Origin: Candidatus Omnitrophota bacterium
GTDB taxonomy: Bacteria; Omnitrophota; Gorgyraeia; Gygaellales; Profunditerraquicolaceae
Direction of reading: 5' to 3'
Length of the DNA: 5,427 nt
NCBI GenBank assembly: GCA_023247875.1
Contig: JAHFFQ010000106.1
Location: 1-5,427, forward strand
The number at the start of each line of letters is the position of its first letter. Position 1 is the stretch's first letter. Below the pieces are notes generated by a model, which did no database searches, was not told where the DNA came from, and was given only the letters and a program-made list of their open reading frames with translations. Positions 1 through 5,427 of the stretch are shown here, piece after piece. Position numbers and translations under genes: made by a program.

Positions 1-787
1 AATACATATCCGGGGGGGCGCCTGCGGCAAAATCCAGTTTAAAGAATTCCGTATGCTGCCAGACATCCGCGCTGTCGCGGGAGACCAATACCGGCAGGTC
101 CCCCTTCAGGAAAATATTATTCCTGGCGGCATGATCCCGGGCGGCCTTGAATTGCTTGAAAATAACCCACTGCAGCCACATCTGGAAAACTATTTTTTCA
201 ATATTTTCCTGCTGGAAATCCTGTAAGCACTGCCTCTCCCGGTTTTTAAACTTATCATCCCACTCATACCAGGGCTTACCTTGATGATGCTCTTTAAGCA
301 CCTTAAAAAGCGCGAAATCCGGGAGCCAATAATAATTCTTCCGTTGAAACTCTTCAAAATCCAAAGCTCCGCTTAAATCCTGAGCAAGGTAAACATCCCA
401 AAGCAGGCGTAGTTTTTCCTCTTTTACCGAGTAATCAACATACATAGGGCTGCTGCCGGATGATTTGAATTTTTCTCCTCTTAATCCGGGGAAATCATTT
501 AAACAAATATATGATTCTTCAAGGGCAAAGGAACTGGTGGCATCATACGGGCAGAAGAGCGCACCGGCCTCATTCATAGGCAAAAGCTGGATTATAGAAT
601 TGGCGGTTGATTTCGCCCAGTCAATGACCAGCTTTAGGTCCCCGAGGTCCCCGATTCCGTAGCTGTCTTTGGAATAGACGGAAAATAACGGCACCAAAAC
701 CCCGCTGCGTTTCTTAAAACCGATATTCTTCCAATTGTCTTGGGATATACTTGTGGAGAGATGTTTTGCGAGAATATTTTCCGGCAT
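1..787 (-). CDS. malQ: 4-alpha-glucanotransferase (GH77), N-terminal part only
   Basis: This open frame starts at ATG 787 and runs uninterrupted off the left edge, giving 262 residues of an expected 500 or more. GH77 enzymes transfer alpha-1,4-glucan segments between maltodextrins or glycogen-derived chains in the cytosol. The visible motifs follow the family order: SGVLVPLFS (28-36), YGIGDLGDL (43-51), IIQLLPMNEAG (65-75), CPYDATSSFAL (79-89), the MWLQWVIFKQF helix (203-213), GDLPVLVSRDSADVW (229-243) and AGAPPD (255-260). There is no N-terminal starch-binding module, so it is not a plant DPE2-type architecture. The catalytic aspartate and glutamate residues lie beyond the edge and cannot be checked. 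The start is well constrained: the pilD stop is in frame just 9 bases upstream and no start codon lies between. The ribosome binding site is poor (TTTAAGAAT before ATG), which suggests coupling to pilD translation. A role in glycogen or maltodextrin turnover is inferred from family only. Confidence 0.93.
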   Translation of the reverse strand, partial: MPENILAKHLSTSISQDNWKNIGFKKRSGVLVPLFSVYSKDSYGIGDLGDLKLVIDWAKSTANSIIQLLPMNEAGALFCPYDATSSFALEESYICLNDFPGLRGEKFKSSGSSPMYVDYSVKEEKLRLLWDVYLAQDLSGALDFEEFQRKNYYWLPDFALFKVLKEHHQGKPWYEWDDKFKNRERQCLQDFQQENIEKIVFQMWLQWVIFKQFKAARDHAARNNIFLKGDLPVLVSRDSADVWQHTEFFKLDFAAGAPPDMY

Positions 788-796
788 ATTCTTAAA

Positions 797-1609
797 TTAT
801 CCAGTAGGGAAGATCAACCGGAGTATCTTATCTGACCAGAACAAAGATAACAAAGCTGCCAGAGAAAGGAATGGGCCGTAAGGCATAGTGTGGTCTTTTT
901 TCGTGACCAGATTTACGATACCGGTGACCAGGCCTAAAAACGGGGCCAGGAAAAAGGTAAGCAGTACCTTTTGCGGGCCCATGAAAACGCCGATCATGGC
1001 AAGAAGCTTTACATCCCCTCCGCCCATGGATTCGGTCTCTCCGCTGATCGCCGGCCGCTTCAACCATTTAAAATAAACCAGATCAAAAAGCCGCCCAGTC
1101 AGATAAATGATCAGTCCGCCGGCGATTATACCCGAAAAAGAGCGCAGCATAGGCAGAAAGCTGTATTTCAGGGGATTAACAGTCAGGCCTTTCACCGAGG
1201 CCATAATAAAACCTATGATCAAGCCGCCCACCGATATCTCGTCGGGAATAATCCGGTGGGAGATATCCACAAAGGTGGCGATGATCAGGCCCCAGAGCAT
1301 GACCATATAAAAGAAAAAATCATAGCTTAAGCCAAAACGGTTAAAAAGGGCGACCGTAAGCAAGGCGCTGGAAAGCTCAACCAGGGGATAACGCAGGGAG
1401 ATCCTTTCTTTACAAAAACGGCACCTGCCTTTTAGCAGTATATAACTTATAAAAGGAATGTTGTCATAGCCCGGGATCCTCTTCTGGCACTTGGGACAAT
1501 GCGAGCGAGGCCAAACCACGGATTCTCCTTTAGGCATACGGTGAATACAGACATTCAGGAAACTCCCTACTATAGAGCCAAAAACAAAAACGATTATCCT
1601 TGCCAGCAT
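797..1609 (-). CDS. pilD: Type 4 prepilin peptidase (A24 family)
   Basis: This inner-membrane aspartyl protease cuts the short leader from type IV prepilins and type II secretion pseudopilins; many members also N-methylate the new N terminus. The 270-residue protein starts with a membrane segment containing GSIVGSFLNVCIHRMP (11-26), typical of the N-terminal domain. A cytoplasmic loop follows with two zinc-binding pairs, C38/C41 and C63/C66. Catalytic aspartates are D115 (VDISHRIIPD) and D199 (MGGGDVK). Several further hydrophobic segments and the MPYGPFL motif (242-248) complete the multi-pass fold. All key residues are present. The cysteine loop marks the PilD/GspO type, as opposed to the shorter archaeal or TadV-type enzymes. 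No pilin, secretion ATPase or assembly gene is in the window, so its substrates must be encoded elsewhere. It lies 14 bases after aroE, and its TAA stop is in the same frame as malQ, 9 bases ahead of it. Confidence 0.95.
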   Translation of the reverse strand: MLARIIVFVFGSIVGSFLNVCIHRMPKGESVVWPRSHCPKCQKRIPGYDNIPFISYILLKGRCRFCKERISLRYPLVELSSALLTVALFNRFGLSYDFFFYMVMLWGLIIATFVDISHRIIPDEISVGGLIIGFIMASVKGLTVNPLKYSFLPMLRSFSGIIAGGLIIYLTGRLFDLVYFKWLKRPAISGETESMGGGDVKLLAMIGVFMGPQKVLLTFFLAPFLGLVTGIVNLVTKKDHTMPYGPFLSLAALLSLFWSDKILRLIFPTG

Positions 1610-1614
1610 AAATC

Positions 1615-1620
1615 TCTCCT
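1615..1620 (-). promoter_or_regulatory. Shine-Dalgarno site of the prepilin peptidase gene
   Basis: AGGAGA on the minus strand lies five bases before the ATG at 1609. It is the strongest ribosome binding site in the window and fixes this start. It sits in the 14-base gap after the aroE stop, so this gene can initiate independently of aroE translation. Confidence 0.8.
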
Positions 1621-1623
1621 TTT

Positions 1624-2466
1624 TTAAATATGCCCCTCTAATGCCCTGTACATTACCTCTTTTGGCGCAGGCCTGCCTGTCCAGAGCTCAAAGGCAGCCA
1701 TACCCTGATATAGAAGCATGCCCAAACCATTTGCTACCCGGATACCCCTCTTCTTAGCAGCCCTTAATAATTTTGTCTCTTTCGGATTATAGATCAAATC
1801 ATAAACCATGATATTCCTGCCAAGAAGACCTGTGTCAATCACACAGGGGTCACTTTCTTTGAGGCCGATGGGAGTGGCATTAACCAACAGGTCAGCCTCT
1901 CCCACAGGTAACTGCGCAATAGAAGCGGCGTGGTTAACGGTAACTCCTTTAAAATTTTCTTTTAAGTGGCCGGCCAGTTTAGCAGCCTTGTTGTTATCCA
2001 CGTCATAGATGGCAATAGAAGCGGCCTTTTCTTTGCAGAGATAAACCGAGAGAGACCGGGAGGCGCCCCCCGCACCCAGAATAATGACAGCTTTTGCCTG
2101 CGGCTTAAATCCCAGGTCATCTTTTAAACTCCTGATAAACCCCTCTCCGTCGGTGTTAAACCCTTCCAGCCTATCCTCTAAAACCCTGATGGTATTTACC
2201 GCTCCTATGATTCTTGCCTCATCCGAGAGCTTATCCAGAAAACTGAAAACTTTCTCTTTATAAGGCACGGTTACATTCAGGCCGTAAACATTCTTTTCCT
2301 TTAATGTCCCGAAGAAAGACTCCAGCTCCTCCGGTTTTAATTCAAAGAGCCGGTACTGCGCGCTTATTTTTAACGCGGCGAAGGCGGCATTATGCATCAA
2401 AGGAGAAAGGCTGTGCGCCAGGGGCAAACCGATAAGGCCGTAGATTCTTATTTCCGAAGGTGTCAT
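1624..2466 (-). CDS. aroE: Shikimate dehydrogenase
   Basis: AroE reversibly reduces 3-dehydroshikimate to shikimate in the cytosol, the fourth step of the shikimate pathway. Its 280 residues match the usual 270-290. The substrate domain has the shikimate-binding serines S19 and S21 (HSLSP), NVTVPYK with catalytic K70, N91 in GAVNT, and catalytic D106 in FNTDGEGF. The nucleotide domain has GAGGASR (131-137), NATPIG and YDLIYNP. Near the C terminus is NGLGMLLYQG, with conserved Q254. The NADP-binding Asn-Arg-Thr patch expected after the second Rossmann strand is replaced by YDVDNNK (154-160). Acidic D155 at this place usually goes with NAD preference, so a quinate/shikimate dehydrogenase of the YdiB or QsuD kind is a lesser alternative; a biosynthetic role is favoured by the operon. 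The ATG overlaps the stop of the upstream orphan as ATGA and has only a weak AAAAG before it, so translational coupling is likely. Confidence 0.95.
   Translation of the reverse strand: MTPSEIRIYGLIGLPLAHSLSPLMHNAAFAALKISAQYRLFELKPEELESFFGTLKEKNVYGLNVTVPYKEKVFSFLDKLSDEARIIGAVNTIRVLEDRLEGFNTDGEGFIRSLKDDLGFKPQAKAVIILGAGGASRSLSVYLCKEKAASIAIYDVDNNKAAKLAGHLKENFKGVTVNHAASIAQLPVGEADLLVNATPIGLKESDPCVIDTGLLGRNIMVYDLIYNPKETKLLRAAKKRGIRVANGLGMLLYQGMAAFELWTGRPAPKEVMYRALEGHI
2463..2466 (-). other. ATGA stop/start overlap, orphan to aroE
   Basis: The TGA stop of the 149-residue orphan and the ATG of aroE share four bases. This arrangement typically allows termination-reinitiation. The weak ribosome binding site before aroE fits that reading. 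Confidence 0.85.
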
Positions 2467-2912
2467 CTTTTAAAAATTATGCTGAAGAATATATTCCAGT
2501 GTTCCGGCCGGAAATAGGTAAACGGCTGGGGATAGGCCTTCTTTAATTCATATATGATCTCATCCTCAGTCAGCTGCCTTCTCTTGCTCACTAAACCCGG
2601 CTCCTTCGGCTCCTTCTTCGGGAAGATACCGTAGATTATATCCCAGAATTTTTCCCAGTCGCTTCTTTTAAAATCCCTGAACGGTTGCCCTATATAAAGC
2701 TTCAACTCGGTTTCCCTTTGAAGCAGGGATAGGGGCCTGTTCCTTTTAAATTCAAAGTTTAGGTCGTAGGAAATATAATCGATATACTCTTTGGCTTTAT
2801 CGTAATTTACCCCCAGGAAATCCTTTATCCGGCCCTGAAATATGATGATGAGGTAGAGGGAAAGAAAACCTACAAACAGCAGGAATTTTGGCAGGAACCT
2901 TCTAAATGGCAT
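2463..2912 (-). CDS. Unrecognised membrane-anchored protein with internal repeat
   Basis: I do not recognise this 149-residue protein. A basic N terminus (R4, R5, K9) is followed by one hydrophobic segment (about 10-26). The positive-inside rule predicts a single-pass anchor or uncleaved signal with about 120 residues outside the cytoplasm. The remainder is rich in lysine, glutamate and aromatic residues, with no cysteines. Residues 69-94 and 122-147 align without gaps at 11 of 26 positions: E, L, K, then QPF, F, W, F and II. This points to a duplicated module of about 26 residues, the two copies separated by a charged KKEPKEP-type linker (99-105). The gene overlaps leuA by 11 bases and aroE by 4 bases (ATGA), which supports translation as part of the operon. 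Its own ribosome binding site is weak (AATAAGT before ATG), so it may depend on ribosomes finishing leuA. Function is unknown. I see no motif linking it to leucine or shikimate synthesis. Confidence 0.8.
   Translation of the reverse strand: MPFRRFLPKFLLFVGFLSLYLIIIFQGRIKDFLGVNYDKAKEYIDYISYDLNFEFKRNRPLSLLQRETELKLYIGQPFRDFKRSDWEKFWDIIYGIFPKKEPKEPGLVSKRRQLTEDEIIYELKKAYPQPFTYFRPEHWNIFFSIIFKR
2902..2912 (-). other. 11-base overlap, leuA to orphan gene
   Basis: The ATG of the orphan falls within the codons for the last residues of leuA, and the leuA TAG lies 8 bases past that ATG's first base in another frame. Overlap in a different frame on the same strand supports both being translated from one message. 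Confidence 0.75.
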
Positions 2913-4404
2913 ACTTATTTACGGCATTCAGGTACGCTAATATTGAAGCTTCGATAATATCGGTGCTTGAGCCGCTTCCGCTGTAGATAATGCTTTTTAT
3001 CCTCAGCTTAAGGTTAGCATGCCCCAGGGCATCTTTACCGGAAGTGACTGCTTCCAGGCGGAAATCTTCGAGTTTTGCTTTAAGATGGGTGATCTTATCC
3101 AGCGCCCTAAAACAGGCATCTACCGGACCATCGCCGGTTGACTCTACGCTGAGAAGCTTGCCTCTTTTATCCAGGGTGATTTTCGCGCTCGGCTTGATAT
3201 TGGTGCCGGAGGAAATTGAGAAACCAGCCAGTTTCCAGGCCGGCTTGATCACCCGGATCTCATCTTCGACAATTATCCTTAGATCATCATCGTAAATATC
3301 CTTCTTTTTATCCGCCACATCCTTAAAGCGCGCAAAAGCGCGATTCAACTGTTTTGCATCAAGCTTAAAACCCATATTCTTGAGCCTGTCGCCAAAAGCA
3401 TGCCTTCCGGAATGCTTGCCCAGGACCAGCTGGCTGCTGGATATGCCCACTTCATGCGGATCCATGATCTCATAAGTAGAGCGCTTCTTTAAGACCGCGT
3501 CCTGATGGATCCCGGATTCATGCGAGAAAGCATTTCTTCCGACGATGGCTTTATTCGGGGGTATAACGAAATCGGTCAGGTTGCTTACCAGCCGCGACGT
3601 GCGGTAAATTTCTCTGGTATTTATCCGGGTGAAGAAATCGCCGAATACGTCTTTGCGCGTTTTTAAAGCCATAACGATCTCTTCCAAGGAGGCATTGCCG
3701 GCGCGCTCCCCTATGCCGTTGATCGTGCAATGCACCTGGCGGGCTCCCGCCAATATCGCTGAGAGGGAATTAGCGGTAGACAAGCCCAGGTCATCATGGC
3801 AATGGATAGCGATGACCGCTTTTTCAATATTAGGAACGTTATTCCTGATATCCGTGATCAGGGAATAGATCTCCTGGGGATAGCTGTAACCCACGGTGTC
3901 GGGGATATTGATCGTGTTTACCCCTTCATCGATCACGCTTTCAATGACCCGGTAAATAAACTGCCGCTCTGAACGCGTGGCATCTTCGGGAGAAAATTCT
4001 ATATCCGCGCAGCGCAACCGCGCAAAACGCGCCGCGTATTTAGCAATCTTAAGGATCTCATCTTCTGCTTTCCTGAATTTATACTGCAGGTGAATTTTAG
4101 AGGTAGCCAGAAAAATATGGACACGCGGATGCTTTGCCGGCTTTACCGCCTTTGCCGCGGATGTAATATCTGCTTTCAGACAACGCGCCAAACCGCACAC
4201 AGCGCTTTTCTTGATCTTGCGGGAGATATCCTGTACCGCCTGAAAATCTCCGGGTGAGGCAACGGGAAATCCCGCCTCAATAACATCCACCCCCAGCTTT
4301 TCCAGCTGAAAGGCAATTTCAAGCTTTTGCTGCGGGTTTAAAGAGGCCCCCGGGGCCTGCTCCCCATCGCGTAATGTCGTATCAAAAATTATTATCTTCT
4401 CCAT
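2902..4404 (-). CDS. leuA: 2-isopropylmalate synthase
   Basis: LeuA condenses acetyl-CoA with 2-ketoisovalerate, the committed step to leucine. The 500 residues show the full two-part architecture. The catalytic TIM barrel opens with TTLRDGEQAPG (9-19; R12 and metal ligand D13). It continues with LATSKIHLQYK (99-109), the metal histidines H201 and H203 in HCHDDLG, and NGIGERAGNASLEE (229-242) with ligand N237. The linker holds GRNAFSHESGIHQDA (289-303). The C-terminal regulatory domain (about 380-500) ends in the usual glycine/serine stretch plus TDIIEAS (481-487), where leucine feedback inhibition normally acts. NGIGERAGNASLEE and ATSxIHL favour LeuA over citramalate or homocitrate synthase, as does the ilvC neighbour, but specificity is not proven by sequence. 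The start is supported by AGGAG four bases upstream. The gene ends in TAG, and its last 11 bases overlap the next gene. Confidence 0.96.
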   Translation of the reverse strand: MEKIIIFDTTLRDGEQAPGASLNPQQKLEIAFQLEKLGVDVIEAGFPVASPGDFQAVQDISRKIKKSAVCGLARCLKADITSAAKAVKPAKHPRVHIFLATSKIHLQYKFRKAEDEILKIAKYAARFARLRCADIEFSPEDATRSERQFIYRVIESVIDEGVNTINIPDTVGYSYPQEIYSLITDIRNNVPNIEKAVIAIHCHDDLGLSTANSLSAILAGARQVHCTINGIGERAGNASLEEIVMALKTRKDVFGDFFTRINTREIYRTSRLVSNLTDFVIPPNKAIVGRNAFSHESGIHQDAVLKKRSTYEIMDPHEVGISSSQLVLGKHSGRHAFGDRLKNMGFKLDAKQLNRAFARFKDVADKKKDIYDDDLRIIVEDEIRVIKPAWKLAGFSISSGTNIKPSAKITLDKRGKLLSVESTGDGPVDACFRALDKITHLKAKLEDFRLEAVTSGKDALGHANLKLRIKSIIYSGSGSSTDIIEASILAYLNAVNKYAI

Positions 4405-4408
4405 CTCG

Positions 4409-4413
4409 CTCCT
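4409..4413 (-). promoter_or_regulatory. Shine-Dalgarno site of leuA
   Basis: AGGAG on the minus strand lies four bases (CGAG) before the ATG at 4404, inside the 28-base ilvC-leuA spacer. It supports the chosen start, which also puts the conserved TTLRDGEQ motif at the usual distance from the N terminus. Confidence 0.75.
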
Positions 4414-4415
4414 AT

Positions 4416-4429
4416 ATTCTACATTCTAC
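4416..4429 (-). repeat. Two-copy 7-bp tandem repeat in ilvC-leuA spacer
   Basis: The minus-strand spacer contains GTAGAAT twice in perfect tandem, directly upstream of the leuA ribosome binding site. It is too short to form a hairpin or terminator. It may be replication slippage in a short non-coding spacer; no function is evident. Confidence 0.6.
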
Positions 4430-4432
4430 CTA

Positions 4433-5425
4433 CTACTTTTTCATCCAGGGCATCATCTCGCGCAACTGCTTGCCTACCTTCTCGATCAAATGCTCCTCAC
4501 CGGCCTTCATCAGGCTGTCGAAATTCTGGCGTCCGGTCTCATTCTCCTTGATCCACTCCCGGGCGAACTTTCCGGATTTGATCTCCTTTAACATCTTCTG
4601 CATTTCCTTGCGCGTCCTCTGGGTAATTATCCTCGGGCCGCGGGTAAGGTCGCCGTAACAGGCGGTATTGGAAACCCTGCGGCGCATACCGCTTATACCG
4701 AATTCCTGGATCAAATCCGTGATCAGTTTTAATTCATGCAAAACCTCAAAATAGGCGATCTCCGGTTGATAACCTGCTGCGATCAGCGTGTCAAAACCTG
4801 CCTTGATCAATTCGCTCACACCGCCGCAAAGTACGGCCTGCTCGCCGAAGAGATCGGTCTCCGTTTCCTCTTCAAAGGTCGTCTCGATCACTCCCGCGGT
4901 AGTTGCCTTCAATGCCTTGGCATAGGCCAGGGCGGTCTTGAGAGCGCTTCCGCTGGCATCCTGGTAAACAGCTACCAAAGAAGGCACTCCTTTGCCCTCT
5001 TCATACATTCTTCTTACCAATGCGCCTGGCCCTTTGGGAGCGACCATGAACACATCCACATTTTTCGGCGGCTTGATCTGCTTGAAGCGGATATTGAACC
5101 CGTGCGAAAAGCAAAGCGCCTTTCCTTTTTTCAAAAACGGCTTGATCGCTTCTTTATACACCTTGGCCTGTACGTGGTCCTGCGTAAGTATCTGAATGAT
5201 ATCGGCCGCTTTTGCCGCTTCCGCCGCGCTCACCGGGGTAAAACCATCCTTCTTCGCCAATTCAAAGTTAGGGGTCCCCTCCGTCTCCGAAACAATCACC
5301 CGGCATCCTGAATCCCTCAAGCATAGCGACTGCCCGCGGCCCTGTATGCCGTATCCGATGATCGCGATCGCCTTATCTTTCAAAATATTCAAGTCCGCGT
5401 CCTGGTCATAATAAATCTTCGCCAT
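4433..5425 (-). CDS. ilvC: Ketol-acid reductoisomerase (class I), acidic cofactor loop
   Basis: This cytosolic enzyme isomerises and reduces 2-acetolactate (or 2-aceto-2-hydroxybutyrate) to the dihydroxy acid in valine, leucine and isoleucine synthesis. The 330-residue length fits the short class I form. The N-terminal Rossmann domain carries GYGIQGRG (24-31). The active-site histidine is H108 in SHGFN and the conserved lysine is K131 in PKGPG. The C-terminal knotted helical domain has the two-magnesium ligands D191 and E195 (TDLFGEQ), then E227 and E231 (FEVLHE), and the substrate serine S252 (SNTACYG). No catalytic residue is missing. The loop after the second beta strand reads SETEGTPN (46-53), where the usual class I loop is like GLREGSKS; the basic and serine residues that hold the NADPH phosphate are replaced and E47 is acidic. 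This suggests NADH use (inference). The start MAKIYYD is the standard one for the family, but its ribosome binding site is outside the window. It is the first gene of the visible operon, 28 bases before leuA. Confidence 0.97.
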   Translation of the reverse strand: MAKIYYDQDADLNILKDKAIAIIGYGIQGRGQSLCLRDSGCRVIVSETEGTPNFELAKKDGFTPVSAAEAAKAADIIQILTQDHVQAKVYKEAIKPFLKKGKALCFSHGFNIRFKQIKPPKNVDVFMVAPKGPGALVRRMYEEGKGVPSLVAVYQDASGSALKTALAYAKALKATTAGVIETTFEEETETDLFGEQAVLCGGVSELIKAGFDTLIAAGYQPEIAYFEVLHELKLITDLIQEFGISGMRRRVSNTACYGDLTRGPRIITQRTRKEMQKMLKEIKSGKFAREWIKENETGRQNFDSLMKAGEEHLIEKVGKQLREMMPWMKK

Positions 5426-5427
5426 CT

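Noticed and set aside
636..653. Perfect 9-bp tandem repeat within malQ
   Set aside because: It encodes the GDLGDL part of the conserved family motif YGIGDxGD, so the repeat follows from protein conservation and codon choice.
465..662. Plus-strand open frame of 65 codons
   Set aside because: It is antisense to the malQ N-terminal part, which carries consistent GH77 motifs on the minus strand.
828..1067. Minus-strand alternative frame of 79 codons inside pilD
   Set aside because: It is an out-of-frame shadow of pilD, with arginine- and histidine-rich nonsense-like composition.
971..1330. Plus-strand open frame of 119 codons opposite pilD
   Set aside because: The pilD frame is fully supported by both catalytic aspartates and the cysteine pairs; the plus-strand translation is low-complexity and unrecognisable.
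2850..2900. Possible class III prepilin leader in the orphan protein, as a PilD substrate (GFLSLY at residues 15-20)
   Set aside because: The glycine is inside the hydrophobic segment instead of before it, and the conserved glutamate at position +5 is replaced by tyrosine, so it does not fit the prepilin consensus.
4344..4358. GC-rich inverted repeat near the start of leuA (AGGCCCC, one base, GGGGCCT)
   Set aside because: It encodes the invariant EQAPGA stretch and has no U tract, so it is not a terminator. A hairpin is possible but coding constraint explains it.
4405..4432. Terminator, attenuator or promoter between ilvC and leuA
   Set aside because: The 28-base spacer has no stem-loop or U tract and is too short to hold a leader; it contains only the small repeat and the ribosome binding site.
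4736..5311. Plus-strand open frame of 191 codons
   Set aside because: It lies wholly opposite ilvC, whose frame is confirmed by every catalytic motif. The antisense translation has no recognisable domain and no convincing ribosome binding site.

Overview
The window reads as one tightly packed minus-strand operon. In transcription order, from the high to the low coordinates, it holds: ketol-acid reductoisomerase (ilvC), 2-isopropylmalate synthase (leuA), an unrecognised small membrane-anchored protein, shikimate dehydrogenase (aroE), a type 4 prepilin peptidase (pilD family), and the first 262 residues of a GH77 4-alpha-glucanotransferase (malQ) that runs off the left edge. There is no RNA gene, mobile element, CRISPR array or credible plus-strand gene.

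Layout. ilvC (4433-5425) starts two bases from the right edge, so its promoter, leader and ribosome binding site lie outside. A 28-base spacer leads to leuA (2902-4404). The orphan gene (2463-2912) overlaps the end of leuA by 11 bases and the start of aroE (1624-2466) by 4 bases (ATGA). A 14-base gap with a good Shine-Dalgarno precedes pilD (797-1609), and only 9 bases separate the pilD stop from the malQ start at 787. No gap is long enough for an obvious internal terminator, so cotranscription is likely.

Function. IlvC and LeuA serve branched-chain amino acid synthesis: IlvC makes the dihydroxy-acid precursors, and LeuA diverts 2-ketoisovalerate to leucine. AroE makes shikimate for aromatic amino acids. 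The prepilin peptidase matures type IV pilins or type II secretion pseudopilins at the inner membrane. MalQ handles maltodextrin or glycogen. These are separate pathways sharing one transcript, not one evident new system.

Organism. The gene set, the diderm-type prepilin peptidase with its zinc-binding cysteines, moderate base composition and compact gene packing suggest a Gram-negative-type, probably anaerobic or uncultivated bacterium. Candidate Omnitrophota or a deltaproteobacterial-like lineage are my guesses from gene style; nothing in the window settles it.

The most notable points are an internal repeat in the orphan protein, and the apparent loss of the NADPH 2'-phosphate-binding residues in both IlvC and AroE, which hints at NADH/NAD use by both enzymes.
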